A stretch of DNA of 64,000 nt from Actinomycetota bacterium (lineage in GTDB: Bacteria > Actinomycetota > CADDZG01 > JAHWKV01 > JAOPZY01): contig DASTWV010000026.1 in NCBI GenBank assembly GCA_035765775.1, forward strand, positions 1-64,000, written 5' to 3'. The notes under the pieces were generated by a model. The model saw only the letters and a list, made by a program, of their open reading frames with translations, ran no database searches and was not told where the DNA came from. Numbering within the stretch: position 1 is the stretch's first letter; each line of letters starts with the position of its first letter. Of this stretch, positions 39,727 to 47,988 are shown in pieces. A program made the position numbers and the translations under genes.

Positions 39727-40274
39727 CCGACGCCCCGCGGATCCTGGTCGCCGGCGTCGGCAACATTTTCCTCTCCGACGACGCCTTCGGCTGCGAGGTC
39801 ATCCGCCGGCTGGGCGAGCACCCGCTCCCCGAGGGGGTCACCGTGGCCGACTTCGGCATCAAGGGGGTGCACCTTGCCTACGAGCTGCTGGAGGGCTACG
39901 ACGCCGTGGTCATCGTCGACGCCGCCCCGTGCGGCGGCCAGCCGGGCGACCTCTACCTGATCGAGCCGCAGCTCGACGAGGTCGAGGAATCGCCGCTCGT
40001 ACAGGCGGCCGCCGAGGGCGAGTCCGCCCTGGTGGATGCCCACGGGCTGGAGCCCGACGCCATCTTCGGCATGCTGAAGGCCCTCGGCGGGAGCGTGCGC
40101 CGGGCACTGGTCGTCGGCTGCGAGCCGGAGACCGTCGAGGACGGCATGGGGCTCACCCCGGTGGTGGAGGCGGCGGTGGAGCCCACCGTTGCCCGGCTGA
40201 TTGACATCGTGGGGCGCCTGCACGTCGAGCAGGACGTGGCGCTCACCACGCTCGCCCGGAAGAACCCTTCCTGA
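39723..40274 (+). CDS. Hydrogenase maturation endopeptidase (HyaD/HybD-type, M52)
   Basis: 183 aa. VAGVGNIFLSDDAFGCEVIRRL carries the family Glu/Asp ligands, ADFGIKGVHLAYELLEGYDAVVIVDA the central Asp, and VDAHGLEP the His that together bind the nickel in the precursor. It removes the C-terminal tail of the large subunit after NiFe insertion, here predicted after His563 of HhyL. ATG overlaps the preceding stop. Confidence 0.92.
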   Translation: MTDAPRILVAGVGNIFLSDDAFGCEVIRRLGEHPLPEGVTVADFGIKGVHLAYELLEGYDAVVIVDAAPCGGQPGDLYLIEPQLDEVEESPLVQAAAEGESALVDAHGLEPDAIFGMLKALGGSVRRALVVGCEPETVEDGMGLTPVVEAAVEPTVARLIDIVGRLHVEQDVALTTLARKNPS

Positions 40275-40320
40275 AAGACCGCTTCCTGAAGAACCCTAGC
40301 CAACGAGAGGAGGAGAACCC

Positions 40321-40422
40321 ATGTTCAAGCTTGTGAAGGCCGCTGTGCTCGCCGGGGCTGCCGCCCTGCTCGTCACGTCGCTCCCGGACATCAAGCGCTA
40401 CCTGGAACTCAAGAACATGTAA
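40321..40422 (+). CDS. 33-aa membrane peptide (copy 2; DUF6893-like)
   Basis: Hydrophobic helix (AAVLAGAAALLVT) then SLPDIKRYLELKNM, preceded by GAGAGGAGG. Same length and ending as the peptide at 29041-29142. It sits inside the hydrogenase operon, 46 bp after the endopeptidase and 79 bp before the 93-aa protein. Possibly a membrane anchor or adaptor (inference). Confidence 0.72.
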   Translation: MFKLVKAAVLAGAAALLVTSLPDIKRYLELKNM

Positions 40423-40501
40423 CGAAGCTGCAGGTGCAGCCCTCGTCAGACAAAGAGCTGGGCAGACCACGGACCGAGACCGAACAGGAGGGGTAGAAGC
40501 T

Positions 40502-40783
40502 ATGGAAGCGCTCGTCGGCTTCGCAATCGGCTACTGGACCGGAACCCGCGACGGGCGGGAGGGCCTGCAGAAGGCCCTGAACGCCCTGGACGCCATCACC
40601 AAGTCCGAGCAGTTCAAGTCGCTGGTGAATTCAGGCCTCTCGGTCGGCGGCAACCTCCTGGCGAAGGGCATGCAGAACGCCAACGCCGGCGGCGTGGCCT
40701 CCACCGTCAGCCGGGGCGTCGTCGGCGTCGTCGCCCAGCGGGCGGGCAAGGCCCTGGTCGGCGGGCTGCGCCGGGCAGCGTAG
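40502..40783 (+). CDS. 93-aa YtxH-like helical protein, partner of the 33-aa peptide
   Basis: The N-terminus MEALVGFAIGYWTGTRDGRE resembles the short hydrophobic GYxxGxRxGRE start of actinobacterial YtxH-like proteins. Then come amphipathic helices (GLQKALNALDAITKSEQFKS) and a Gly/Ala/Val-rich end. The segment GLQ-x-A...S-E-x...LV aligns with residues 21-43 of the 710-aa repeat protein, which likewise follows a 33-aa peptide gene. It may associate with membranes; placed between protease and hypC it probably serves the hydrogenase. Confidence 0.68.
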   Translation: MEALVGFAIGYWTGTRDGREGLQKALNALDAITKSEQFKSLVNSGLSVGGNLLAKGMQNANAGGVASTVSRGVVGVVAQRAGKALVGGLRRAA

Positions 40784-40935
40784 GGACGCACGCAGGAGCA
40801 GCAACATCGGTCGATTCTCTCCCCGGTCGGTGGGTACGCCAGCCCACTAGGGAAGAGCAGGAGGAGCAGAATGAGCAGCGATCGCCTGCACGCCTGGGTT
40901 GATCGCCCGGAGATGGTGGGGAGGAGGGGGACCGT

Positions 40936-41205
40936 ATGTGCCTTGGGATTCCCGGTGAGGTGATCGAGCTCCTGGACCGCAACGACCTGGCGAAAGTGGA
41001 TGTCAGCGGCGTGCGGCGGAGCATCAACATCGGTCTCCTCGAGAACGAGAACGTGCAGCCCGGCGACTGGGTGCTGATCCACGTCGGCTTCGCTCTGTCC
41101 AAAATCGACGAGGACGAGGCGGCCGCCGCGCTCGCCTTCCTCGAGGGCGTTGGCCAGTCCTACACCGACGAGCTCGACGCCCTGGCCCAATCCAGCATCG
41201 ATTAG
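40936..41205 (+). CDS. hypC: Hydrogenase maturation chaperone HypC
   Basis: 89 aa starting MCLGIPGEVIELLD, with the essential Cys2. The OB-fold signature is VDVSGVRRSINIGLLENENVQ, then GDWVLIHVGFALSKIDEDEA. It carries the Fe(CN)2CO moiety from HypD and delivers it to the large subunit. Ribosome site GAGGAGGGGG. A 30-codon upstream frame (40871-40963) with its own good ribosome site overlaps its first codons. hypD and hypE follow directly. Confidence 0.96.
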   Translation: MCLGIPGEVIELLDRNDLAKVDVSGVRRSINIGLLENENVQPGDWVLIHVGFALSKIDEDEAAAALAFLEGVGQSYTDELDALAQSSID

Positions 41206-41224
41206 ACGAAGGGGGTGATGGGCA

Positions 41225-42352
41225 GTGAGATTTGTTGACGAGTTCCGTGACGCAGAGAAGGCCCAGGCCCTCTCGGCCCAGATCGCCAGCCTGTGCGAGC
41301 CGGGCCGCCACTACAGCTTCATGGAGGTATGCGGGGGCCACACGCACACCATCTACAAGCACGGCCTCGAGGACTACCTCCCCGAGAGCATCTCGCTGGT
41401 CCACGGCCCGGGCTGCCCGGTGTGCGTGATCCCCATGGGGCGCCTGGACGACGCCATCTACATCGCCGAGCAGCCCGACGTGATCATGACCTCCTTTGGC
41501 GACATGATGCGGGTGCCGGGTGGCAAGGGCTCCTTCTTCGACGCCAAGGCCAAGGGGGCCGACATCCGGATGGTGTACTCGCCCCTGGACTCGTTGAAGA
41601 TCGCCCGGGACAACCCGAACAAGAAGGTGGTCTTCATGGCCATCGGCTTCGAGACCACGGCGCCCTCCACCGCCATGACGGTGCTGCGGGCGAAGGCGGA
41701 TGGCCTGGAGAATTTCTCGATCTTCTGCAACCACGTCACGATCATCCCGGCGATCAAGGCGATCCTCGACTCGCCCGACATGCGCCTCGACGGCTTCCTC
41801 GGGCCGGGCCACGTCTCGACCGTGATCGGCTGCAAGCCCTACGAGTTCATTGCCCGGGACCACAACAAGCCCCTGGTGTGCGCCGGCTTCGAGCCGCTCG
41901 ACATCCTCGCCTCGGTCTACCAGCTGATGGTCCAGGTCAAAGAGGGCCGCTCCGTGGTGGAGAACCAGTACACCCGGGTGGTCCCCTGGGAAGGCAACCT
42001 CAAGGCCCTGCAGGTCATCAACGAGGTCATGGAGCTGCGCCCCTACTTCGAATGGCGGGGCCTGGGCTTCATCTCGCACTCGGCGCTCAAGGTGCGGGAC
42101 GCCTACAAGCAGTTCGATGCCGAAGAGATCTTCCACATCCCGGGTATCCGGGTGGCTGACCCCAAGGCCTGCCAGTGCGGCGAGGTCCTGAAGGGCGTCA
42201 TCAAGCCCTGGGAATGCAAGGTCTTCGGGACCGCCTGCACCCCGGAGACGCCCATCGGCACCTGCATGGTGTCCCCTGAGGGCGCCTGTGCCGCCTACTA
42301 CAACTTCGGGCGGTTCACCCGGGAGCGGGTCAAGGAGGCGACACGGAGGTGA
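41225..42352 (+). CDS. hypD: Hydrogenase formation protein HypD
   Basis: 375 aa. Signature sequences: MEVCGGHTHTIYKHG (catalytic Cys), HGPGCPVCVIP (CxxC), GFETTAPSTA and the C-terminal 4Fe-4S set PKACQCGEVLKG...WECKVFGTACTPETPIGTCMVS. With HypC it assembles Fe(CN)2CO. GTG start after AAGGGGGTGA. The GTGA overlap with hypE couples them. Confidence 0.97.
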   Translation: MRFVDEFRDAEKAQALSAQIASLCEPGRHYSFMEVCGGHTHTIYKHGLEDYLPESISLVHGPGCPVCVIPMGRLDDAIYIAEQPDVIMTSFGDMMRVPGGKGSFFDAKAKGADIRMVYSPLDSLKIARDNPNKKVVFMAIGFETTAPSTAMTVLRAKADGLENFSIFCNHVTIIPAIKAILDSPDMRLDGFLGPGHVSTVIGCKPYEFIARDHNKPLVCAGFEPLDILASVYQLMVQVKEGRSVVENQYTRVVPWEGNLKALQVINEVMELRPYFEWRGLGFISHSALKVRDAYKQFDAEEIFHIPGIRVADPKACQCGEVLKGVIKPWECKVFGTACTPETPIGTCMVSPEGACAAYYNFGRFTRERVKEATRR

Positions 42353-43587
42353 CGCCGGACGCGCCGAGCGGCGCATCCGGGCTGTCCGCCCAGGACATGC
42401 TCCCGGGCGGCGGCGAGGGCTCCGAGCGCTCGGCGGACTGGGCCGAGGCAGCGGTCGCCGAGGCGGCTGCCCCCGAGGACCACGAGCTGGCGCAGTACGA
42501 GCTGGGGGCCAAGACGCTCACCCAGGAGGAGCAGGTGCTCCAGCGGATCGACCGCGCCCGCCGCCGGAAGGCCCGCCTGAAGGAGGAGCGCGTCACCCTG
42601 GCGCACGGCGCCGGCGGGAAGGCCACGCACACCCTGATCGACGCCCTCTTCCTGGAGGCGTTCCGCAACCCCATCCTGGAGGCGATGGAGGACCAGGCGA
42701 CGCTGACGGTCAATGGCACCCGCCTGGCCTTCACCACCGACTCCTTCGTGGTCCACCCGCTGTTCTTCCCGGGCGGCAACATCGGCGACCTGGCGGTGAA
42801 CGGCACCGTCAACGACCTGGCGGTGTCGGGGGCGCGGCCCCTGGCGCTGTCGGCCGGCTTCATCCTGGAGGAGGGCTTCCCGGTGGCCGACCTCCAGCTC
42901 ATCGCCTCCTCGATGGCGGCCGCGGCCGCCGCCGCCGGGGTGCAGATCGTCACCGGGGACACCAAGGTGGTGCAGAAGGGCCTGGCCGACGGGTGCTACA
43001 TCAACACCTCCGGCATCGGGGTCATCGAGCGGGACGTCTCCCTGGGCGCCGCCAACGTCCGGCCGGGCGACGCGGTGCTGGTCTCCGGCCCGATCGGCGA
43101 CCACGGCATCACCATCATGCTGGCCCGGGGCGAGCTGGACATCGAGTCCGACATCACCTCGGACACCGCCGCGCTCCACGACCTCATCAACACGCTGCTC
43201 GATGCCACTTCCGGCGTGCGCTGCATGCGGGATGCCACCCGGGGTGGCGTCGCCACCATCTTGAACGAGGTGGCCCGGGCGTCCAACGTGGCGGTGGTGG
43301 TGGACGAGCGGGCGGTGCCCACCCGGGCCGAGGTCCGGGGGGCGAGCGAGATCCTGGGCATCGACCCCCTCTACGTGGCCTGCGAGGGCCGTCTGGTGAT
43401 CATCGTGGACGGGGCCGAGGCGGACGCCGCCCTGGCGGCGCTGCGCTCCCACCCCCTGGGCGAGGGCTCGGCCATCATCGGCACCGTGAAGGACGACCCT
43501 CCCACGCTCGTGCTGCTCAAGACCGAGTTCGGCGGTACCCGGATCGTCGACATGCTCATCGGCGACCCCCTGCCTCGCATCTGCTGA
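42349..43587 (+). CDS. hypE: Hydrogenase expression/formation protein HypE
   Basis: 412 aa AIR-synthase-like enzyme that dehydrates the C-terminal thiocarbamate to thiocyanate. It ends in the required PRIC (C-terminal Cys). The core starts at about residue 78 (ERVTLAHGAGGKATHTLI) and shows GGNIGDLAVNGTVNDLAVSG, VTGDTKVV and RCMRDATRGGVAT. The first about 77 residues are an extra acidic, partly helical extension not found in typical HypE (about 335-350 aa). Its carbamoyl donor HypF is not encoded in this window. Confidence 0.95.
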   Translation: MTPDAPSGASGLSAQDMLPGGGEGSERSADWAEAAVAEAAAPEDHELAQYELGAKTLTQEEQVLQRIDRARRRKARLKEERVTLAHGAGGKATHTLIDALFLEAFRNPILEAMEDQATLTVNGTRLAFTTDSFVVHPLFFPGGNIGDLAVNGTVNDLAVSGARPLALSAGFILEEGFPVADLQLIASSMAAAAAAAGVQIVTGDTKVVQKGLADGCYINTSGIGVIERDVSLGAANVRPGDAVLVSGPIGDHGITIMLARGELDIESDITSDTAALHDLINTLLDATSGVRCMRDATRGGVATILNEVARASNVAVVVDERAVPTRAEVRGASEILGIDPLYVACEGRLVIIVDGAEADAALAALRSHPLGEGSAIIGTVKDDPPTLVLLKTEFGGTRIVDMLIGDPLPRIC

Positions 43588-43636
43588 CCAGCTCCGCCAC
43601 AGCCGTTGCCCAGCGGGCGCCGGTAGGATCGAGTCC

Positions 43637-44269
43637 ATGACTCGTTCTGCCGGTGCCCGTTTCGCGGCCGGGCTCCTCGTGGCGCTCCTTGGCCTGGCCG
43701 GCTGCTCGGACACGAAGTCCCCCGGGGCCAGTAGCACCACGCCGGCGAGCGCCCCGGCGCCGCCCGGTCCCCTGGTGACCATCACGACGTCGCCGCCCAC
43801 GGTCGGGAGCCCGGCCCCCAGCCCGGCCCCGACTCCAACCGGCGTTGCTATCGCCAAGGTGGCCCCCAGCCACGCCACCCCGGCGGGCGCCAACGCCGGA
43901 TTCCTGGACGCCAGCATCAACGGTGACTTCGACACCGCCTGCTCGTACGCCCTGCCGAGCGAGCAGGCGAACTGCCAGACCGTCCTCCCCAAGGGCCAGA
44001 ACACAACCGTGCAGAACGGGCCGCTCACCCTCGGGAACGTCTTCACCAGCGGCAACCAGGCGTTGGTGACCCTGATCGGCACGATCTGCGCCCCGGGCGT
44101 CGGCTGCGTGACCAACACCAACCCCAGCACCGGCCTCCCGGCCAACACCGCCGGCTTCCCCGCCGCCTACCAGGACGCCCTGTCGAACTTCAACCTCACC
44201 CAGCCGTGCGAGCAGTCCGGCGGCCAGTGGTACGTGGACCTGGGCGGCGACCAGGGCGTGACGGTCTAG
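43637..44269 (+). CDS. Putative lipoprotein
   Basis: 210 aa. Signal peptide with lipobox LAGC (Cys23), then a Pro/Ser/Thr-rich linker to about residue 70 and a small domain with Cys pairs (FDTACSYALPSEQANC, TICAPGVGCVTNT) and end QWYVDLGGDQGVTV. No family recognised; resembles small mycobacterial-type lipoproteins with NTF2-like domains (weak). Convergent with hypB. A link to the hydrogenase is not evident. Confidence 0.72.
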   Translation: MTRSAGARFAAGLLVALLGLAGCSDTKSPGASSTTPASAPAPPGPLVTITTSPPTVGSPAPSPAPTPTGVAIAKVAPSHATPAGANAGFLDASINGDFDTACSYALPSEQANCQTVLPKGQNTTVQNGPLTLGNVFTSGNQALVTLIGTICAPGVGCVTNTNPSTGLPANTAGFPAAYQDALSNFNLTQPCEQSGGQWYVDLGGDQGVTV

Positions 44270-44326
44270 GTCAACGTCACGCACGTCACCGTCAAGGACC
44301 GGCGGGCGGCGGGCCGGCCTTACCCC

Positions 44327-45094
44327 TCAGCGCTGAGCGCGCAGCCAGTCGTACCAGCCCTCCAGGCCGTCGCCCCGGGTGGCCGACACCGACACCACCT
44401 CCAGTTTCGGGTTGATCTGGCGGGCGTAGGTGATGCACTGCTCGACGTCGAAGTTCACGTAGGGCACCAGGTCCACCTTGTTGATCACCATCAGCTCCCC
44501 CGCCCGGAACATCTGCGGGTACTTGAGCGGCTTGTCGTGGCCCTCGGTCACCGACATGATCACCACCTTGGCCCGCTCCCCCAGGTCGAACAGGGCCGGG
44601 CACACGAGATTGCCGACGTTCTCGATCAGCAGGACGGAGCGGTCCTCGGGGGCAAGGACGGACAGGCTTCGGGACACCATGCCGGCATCCAGGTGGCAGC
44701 CCGAGCCGGTGTTGATCTGGACCACGCGGGCGCCCGCCGCCTTGATCCGGTTGGCGTCCAAGAGCGTCTCCTGGTCGCCCTCGACGACGGCGAGCGGGAA
44801 CTCGCCGGACAGGTCCCGGATCGTGCGCTCCAGCAGCGTGGTCTTGCCCGAGCCCGGGGAGCTCATCAGGTTGACGACCAGCATCCCCCGCTCCCGGAAC
44901 CAGGACCGGTTCTGGTCCGCCAGGGCGTCGTTCTTGGCCAGGATCGCCTGCTCCAAGACGATGGTGCGCCCGGTGGGGTCGGCGTGGACGTGCGGGGCCG
45001 CCTCGCCATCGTGGTGGTGGTGGGTGTGTCCCGCGGCGTCCCCGAAGCCGGTGACCACCGCGTCCTCGCTCCCGCATCCGCACGTCGTGCACAT
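44327..45094 (-). CDS. hypB: Hydrogenase nickel-incorporation GTPase HypB
   Basis: 255 aa. N-terminal high-affinity metal motif CTTCGCG, a His-rich stretch (HTHHHHDG), P-loop SSPGSGKTTLLE (G1), VEGDQETLLDA, INTGSGCHLDAGMV with switch Cys/His, and NKVDLV (G4). It loads nickel into the large subunit with HypA. Start lies 2 nt after the hypA stop. The His stretch may also store nickel. Confidence 0.96.
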   Translation of the reverse strand: MCTTCGCGSEDAVVTGFGDAAGHTHHHHDGEAAPHVHADPTGRTIVLEQAILAKNDALADQNRSWFRERGMLVVNLMSSPGSGKTTLLERTIRDLSGEFPLAVVEGDQETLLDANRIKAAGARVVQINTGSGCHLDAGMVSRSLSVLAPEDRSVLLIENVGNLVCPALFDLGERAKVVIMSVTEGHDKPLKYPQMFRAGELMVINKVDLVPYVNFDVEQCITYARQINPKLEVVSVSATRGDGLEGWYDWLRAQR

Positions 45095-45096
45095 GG

Positions 45097-45429
45097 CTAC
45101 TCCGCCACCTCCACTTCCTTGATCTTGAGCTGCTCGCCGCCCAGGATCTCCAGGTCGGCGCTGCCACACTCGCACAGGGCGATCATGTCCTCCAGCTCCA
45201 GGTCGGCGCCGCACGTACGGCAGCGGGCCCGGCCGGGGATCTCGACGATCTCGAGCTTGGCGCCCTCCAGCGGGGTCCCCTCGCTGCACATCTCGAAGTA
45301 GAAGTACACCGATTCGGCCACCACGCCGGACAGCTTCCCGATCTCCAACGTCACCCGCTGGACGCCGCGCTCCCCCACCTTCTCGGTGACGGCGCTGATG
45401 ACGCTCTCGGTGACCGACAGCTCGTGCAC
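45097..45429 (-). CDS. hypA: Hydrogenase nickel chaperone HypA
   Basis: 110 aa beginning (GTG) MHELSVTESV, whose His2 binds nickel. The zinc site is two CxxC-like pairs, RCRTCGADLELEDMIALCEC. GTG start 2 nt after the stop of the PDDEXK-like gene, so it is translated from the same mRNA. Confidence 0.95.
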   Translation of the reverse strand: MHELSVTESVISAVTEKVGERGVQRVTLEIGKLSGVVAESVYFYFEMCSEGTPLEGAKLEIVEIPGRARCRTCGADLELEDMIALCECGSADLEILGGEQLKIKEVEVAE

Positions 45430-45431
45430 GG

Positions 45432-46592
45432 CTACTCCGGCTCGCCCAGGGAAGCTGGTGGCGTCACGGACCGGGAGCGCCGGGCGCTGGTGCCGCCGCC
45501 GAAGTTGCTGGGTGGCCGGGCGCCCCGGTTCATCGACCAGGTGACCGCCCCCAGGCGGCCCTCCTCGACCTCCTCGGCCCCCCGGTCGGCATAGTCCCGG
45601 GCGAGTATCGGCGCCGGGTCCATCCCCTGGTTCATCGCCCGGCACGGCTCCTGGTAGGCGCACCCCGGGCAGTGGGCGGGGCTGGGGTGCGGGTAGATGG
45701 GCAGGGTGGGCGACGTCATGTCCCGGGCCTCGGTGGCGATCTGCACACCGCAGGCGGCGAGCTCGGCCCGGGAGCGGGTGATCCGCGTCCGGCGGAAGGC
45801 ATCGGTCCCCGAGACCGAAACCCGCTCGTCGGGCAGCTGGGCGGCCTGCATGTACAGGCGCCGGCGGCCGGACAGGCCCTCGGCGGCGGGACCTGACGCC
45901 ACCGGCGATTCGCCCGGGGGAGGCACCGCCGCATCGAGGCGGAGCTCGTTGTAAATGGTCCCTGCGATCTGCATCCCGTAGTAGAAGATCTCCCAGGCCC
46001 AGCAGGCCCCCACGCCCCGCTCGTCAAGCAGCAGCTGGTCCAGCTCCTCCCAGCCGCCGTCCACGAGCCGGTGGTCGACGATCCAGTAGGCGTCGTAGGC
46101 GTCCACCACCAGCAGGTCAACCCGTCCCTTGTAGTGGATCGCCCCCCGCGGCCCGACCAGGTCGAAGCCCGGGGTGCCCGGCTCCGGGATGTTGGCGTCG
46201 AAGTCGGTGTCCACCCGCACCGGGGTGAAGGCGTCCGCCCCGGGTGCCCAGGAGAAGTAGTGCTCCAGCAGCCGCCGGCCCCGCTCCCGGTCCGCCTCCC
46301 AGGCGATCTCCTGCTCCGGGGCGACCCCGGCCCGGGCGGCATAGGAGTCCAGCTGCTTGCGCATGGACTTCTCGAAGCCCTCCATGGCGAAGCGCAGCAC
46401 CAGGGAGCGGTCCCATTCCCACATCCCGGGGAAGTACCAGAGCGCCATGGCGTCGTGGACCGCCCGCTCCAGGTCGTAGACCTGGCGGGGCCGGAGCGGC
46501 TCGAGGTTCTGGCGCGAGCGCGAGCCCAGGTCCCACTGCCGCCGGCAGCGTTTGAACGACGGGCGTTCGTCCTCGCGGACCACGTCCTCCAT
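45432..46592 (-). CDS. PD-(D/E)XK nuclease-like protein in the hypAB operon
   Basis: 386 aa. RCRRQWDLGS near the N-terminus, YKGRVDLLVVDAYDAYWIVDHR as the nuclease-fold GxxD...(D/E)xK core, and HCPGCAYQEPC near 317 suggest a RecB/Cas4-like fold with a C-terminal cysteine cluster. The catalytic Lys of the core is His/Arg (VDHR), so cleavage activity is doubtful. The long tail (about 350-386) is Arg/Ser-rich. It is translated just ahead of hypA, an unexpected company for a nuclease fold. Either a non-catalytic Fe-S or metal-binding maturation factor, or an unrelated gene in the operon. Confidence 0.65.
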   Translation of the reverse strand: MEDVVREDERPSFKRCRRQWDLGSRSRQNLEPLRPRQVYDLERAVHDAMALWYFPGMWEWDRSLVLRFAMEGFEKSMRKQLDSYAARAGVAPEQEIAWEADRERGRRLLEHYFSWAPGADAFTPVRVDTDFDANIPEPGTPGFDLVGPRGAIHYKGRVDLLVVDAYDAYWIVDHRLVDGGWEELDQLLLDERGVGACWAWEIFYYGMQIAGTIYNELRLDAAVPPPGESPVASGPAAEGLSGRRRLYMQAAQLPDERVSVSGTDAFRRTRITRSRAELAACGVQIATEARDMTSPTLPIYPHPSPAHCPGCAYQEPCRAMNQGMDPAPILARDYADRGAEEVEEGRLGAVTWSMNRGARPPSNFGGGTSARRSRSVTPPASLGEPE

Positions 46593-46620
46593 CGCCTTGA
46601 GGCCCCCGCTCCCGCCCCGC

Positions 46621-46926
46621 TCAGTGCAGGTGCGGCCAGGGATCGTTGGGGTCCCACCGGCAGCGGTCGTAGCCGCCGGTCATGGACTCCAACTCCGCCA
46701 GCAGGTCGTCGAAGAAGGCGGGAACCTTGTCGGGCTGGTCCACCGGCCACTTGCCCGAGTAGTACATCCAGGCGTCCGGGAAGCCGCCGGGCTCCGGAGT
46801 GTCCACCTCGCCGCCCGGGTCGGTACGGGTCCAGTTGTAGTCCTCGCCGCGCCGCTCGATGTAGACGAGGTCACCCGCCTCGGGGCGGGCAGCCATGATG
46901 TCGTCGACGAGCTGGGCTCGGTTCAC
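46621..46926 (-). CDS. Uncharacterised 101-aa protein
   Basis: Small acidic, Trp-rich protein (DYNWTRTDPGG, FPDAWMYYSGKWPVDQPD, DPNDPWPHLH). GTG start with GGAGG about 9 nt upstream. First gene of the operon leading into the PDDEXK-like gene (28 bp gap), hypA and hypB. No family recognised. Its co-transcription suggests a hydrogenase-related role, not otherwise supported. Confidence 0.6.
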   Translation of the reverse strand: MNRAQLVDDIMAARPEAGDLVYIERRGEDYNWTRTDPGGEVDTPEPGGFPDAWMYYSGKWPVDQPDKVPAFFDDLLAELESMTGGYDRCRWDPNDPWPHLH

Positions 46927-47037
46927 ACGCGCATCCTCCCGGCGAAGATCCTGCCCTGCCAGCCTACCCCACGCACTCCCGCTGACGCCCCCCGGCGTGG
47001 GCGGCCACAGCGCGTTGCGGTCGATGTGCCTGCGCGC

Positions 47038-47892
47038 TCATGCTCCGCGCAGCTGGAACGCCACCCCCTGGGCGGTCTCGAAGGGCCCGGCCCGGAACTC
47101 CCAGCCCACCCGCGCCAGGCCGGCCACGCCCTCGTCGGTTGCGGTCACGCTCGTCAGCTTGCCGGCGGGCTGGCCGGCCACCAGCAGGTCCTCCCCGGGC
47201 GACACCGGCTCGCCGGTCTCCACACCCACCACGACGGTCCGCAACGGTCCGCCCGGCCCCGCCGCCAGCGCCTGCTCCCGCCCCGGGAACGGGCCCTTGG
47301 CGGAGTCCACGTAGGCACCGAGACCGGCCTCCGCCGGGAGGTCGCCCTCCACCGCGTCGATGCCCAGCCGGGCCCAGCCATTGTCGATCCGCCACGCCTC
47401 GAGGTCGTCGGGCGTGGCCAGCGTGAAGGCCTTGGAGAGCGACGTCACGAACCGGGGATGGTCCTCGGGCAGGCACGTGATGTCGGCGCCCGGGCCGAGG
47501 GCGGAGGGCGAGTAGAAGGCCGTGCCCCCGAGGTCGGGCGCCGCCGGGCGGGCGGGGAAGGCGAAGAGGCCGATGCGCGGGCTGCGGTCCTCGAGCTCGA
47601 CGTCGGCGCTGCCGATTGCCAGGGCCAGGACGTCGACGACGTTGGTGGCCTGGACCGGGTCCTGCACCACCAGGAGGCTGGACCCGGGCACGGCAATGGT
47701 GACGTCGGCCAGCAGGCCCCCGGCGGCGTCCAGCAGGAGCGCGCGCTGCGAGCTGCCCGGGCGGAGGTGGTTGAGGTCCGTGGTGGTGAGCCCGTTCAGC
47801 CAGCGCACCGCGTCCACCCCGGTGACGGAGATCTTCCGCCACCCGGAGAGGTCGGCGAACGCCTTGGCCTTGGTCAGCGCCTCGAGGATCAT
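47038..47892 (-). CDS. YgfZ/GcvT-like folate-binding protein lacking the signature Cys
   Basis: 284 aa with a YgfZ-type layout: WRKISVTGVDAVRWLNGLTTTDL, LLLDAAGGLLADVTI, EAWRIDNGWARLGIDAVEG. The family signature KGC(Y/F)xGQE, whose Cys is needed for function in E. coli YgfZ, reads SAKGPFPGREQAL here: Cys to Pro and Gln to Arg. YgfZ supports Fe-S enzymes in a folate-dependent manner. This protein keeps the fold but probably not that chemistry. Divergent from the iron exporter gene, 96 bp apart. Confidence 0.8.
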   Translation of the reverse strand: MILEALTKAKAFADLSGWRKISVTGVDAVRWLNGLTTTDLNHLRPGSSQRALLLDAAGGLLADVTIAVPGSSLLVVQDPVQATNVVDVLALAIGSADVELEDRSPRIGLFAFPARPAAPDLGGTAFYSPSALGPGADITCLPEDHPRFVTSLSKAFTLATPDDLEAWRIDNGWARLGIDAVEGDLPAEAGLGAYVDSAKGPFPGREQALAAGPGGPLRTVVVGVETGEPVSPGEDLLVAGQPAGKLTSVTATDEGVAGLARVGWEFRAGPFETAQGVAFQLRGA

Positions 47893-47988
47893 GTCGGGCC
47901 ATCATAAGCTGCGAGATATCCTCTACACGGGGAGGCGTCAGCGGCTTTTGGGAACCTTAGGAAAGAGATCCAGGCGAGGAGCGACTCG

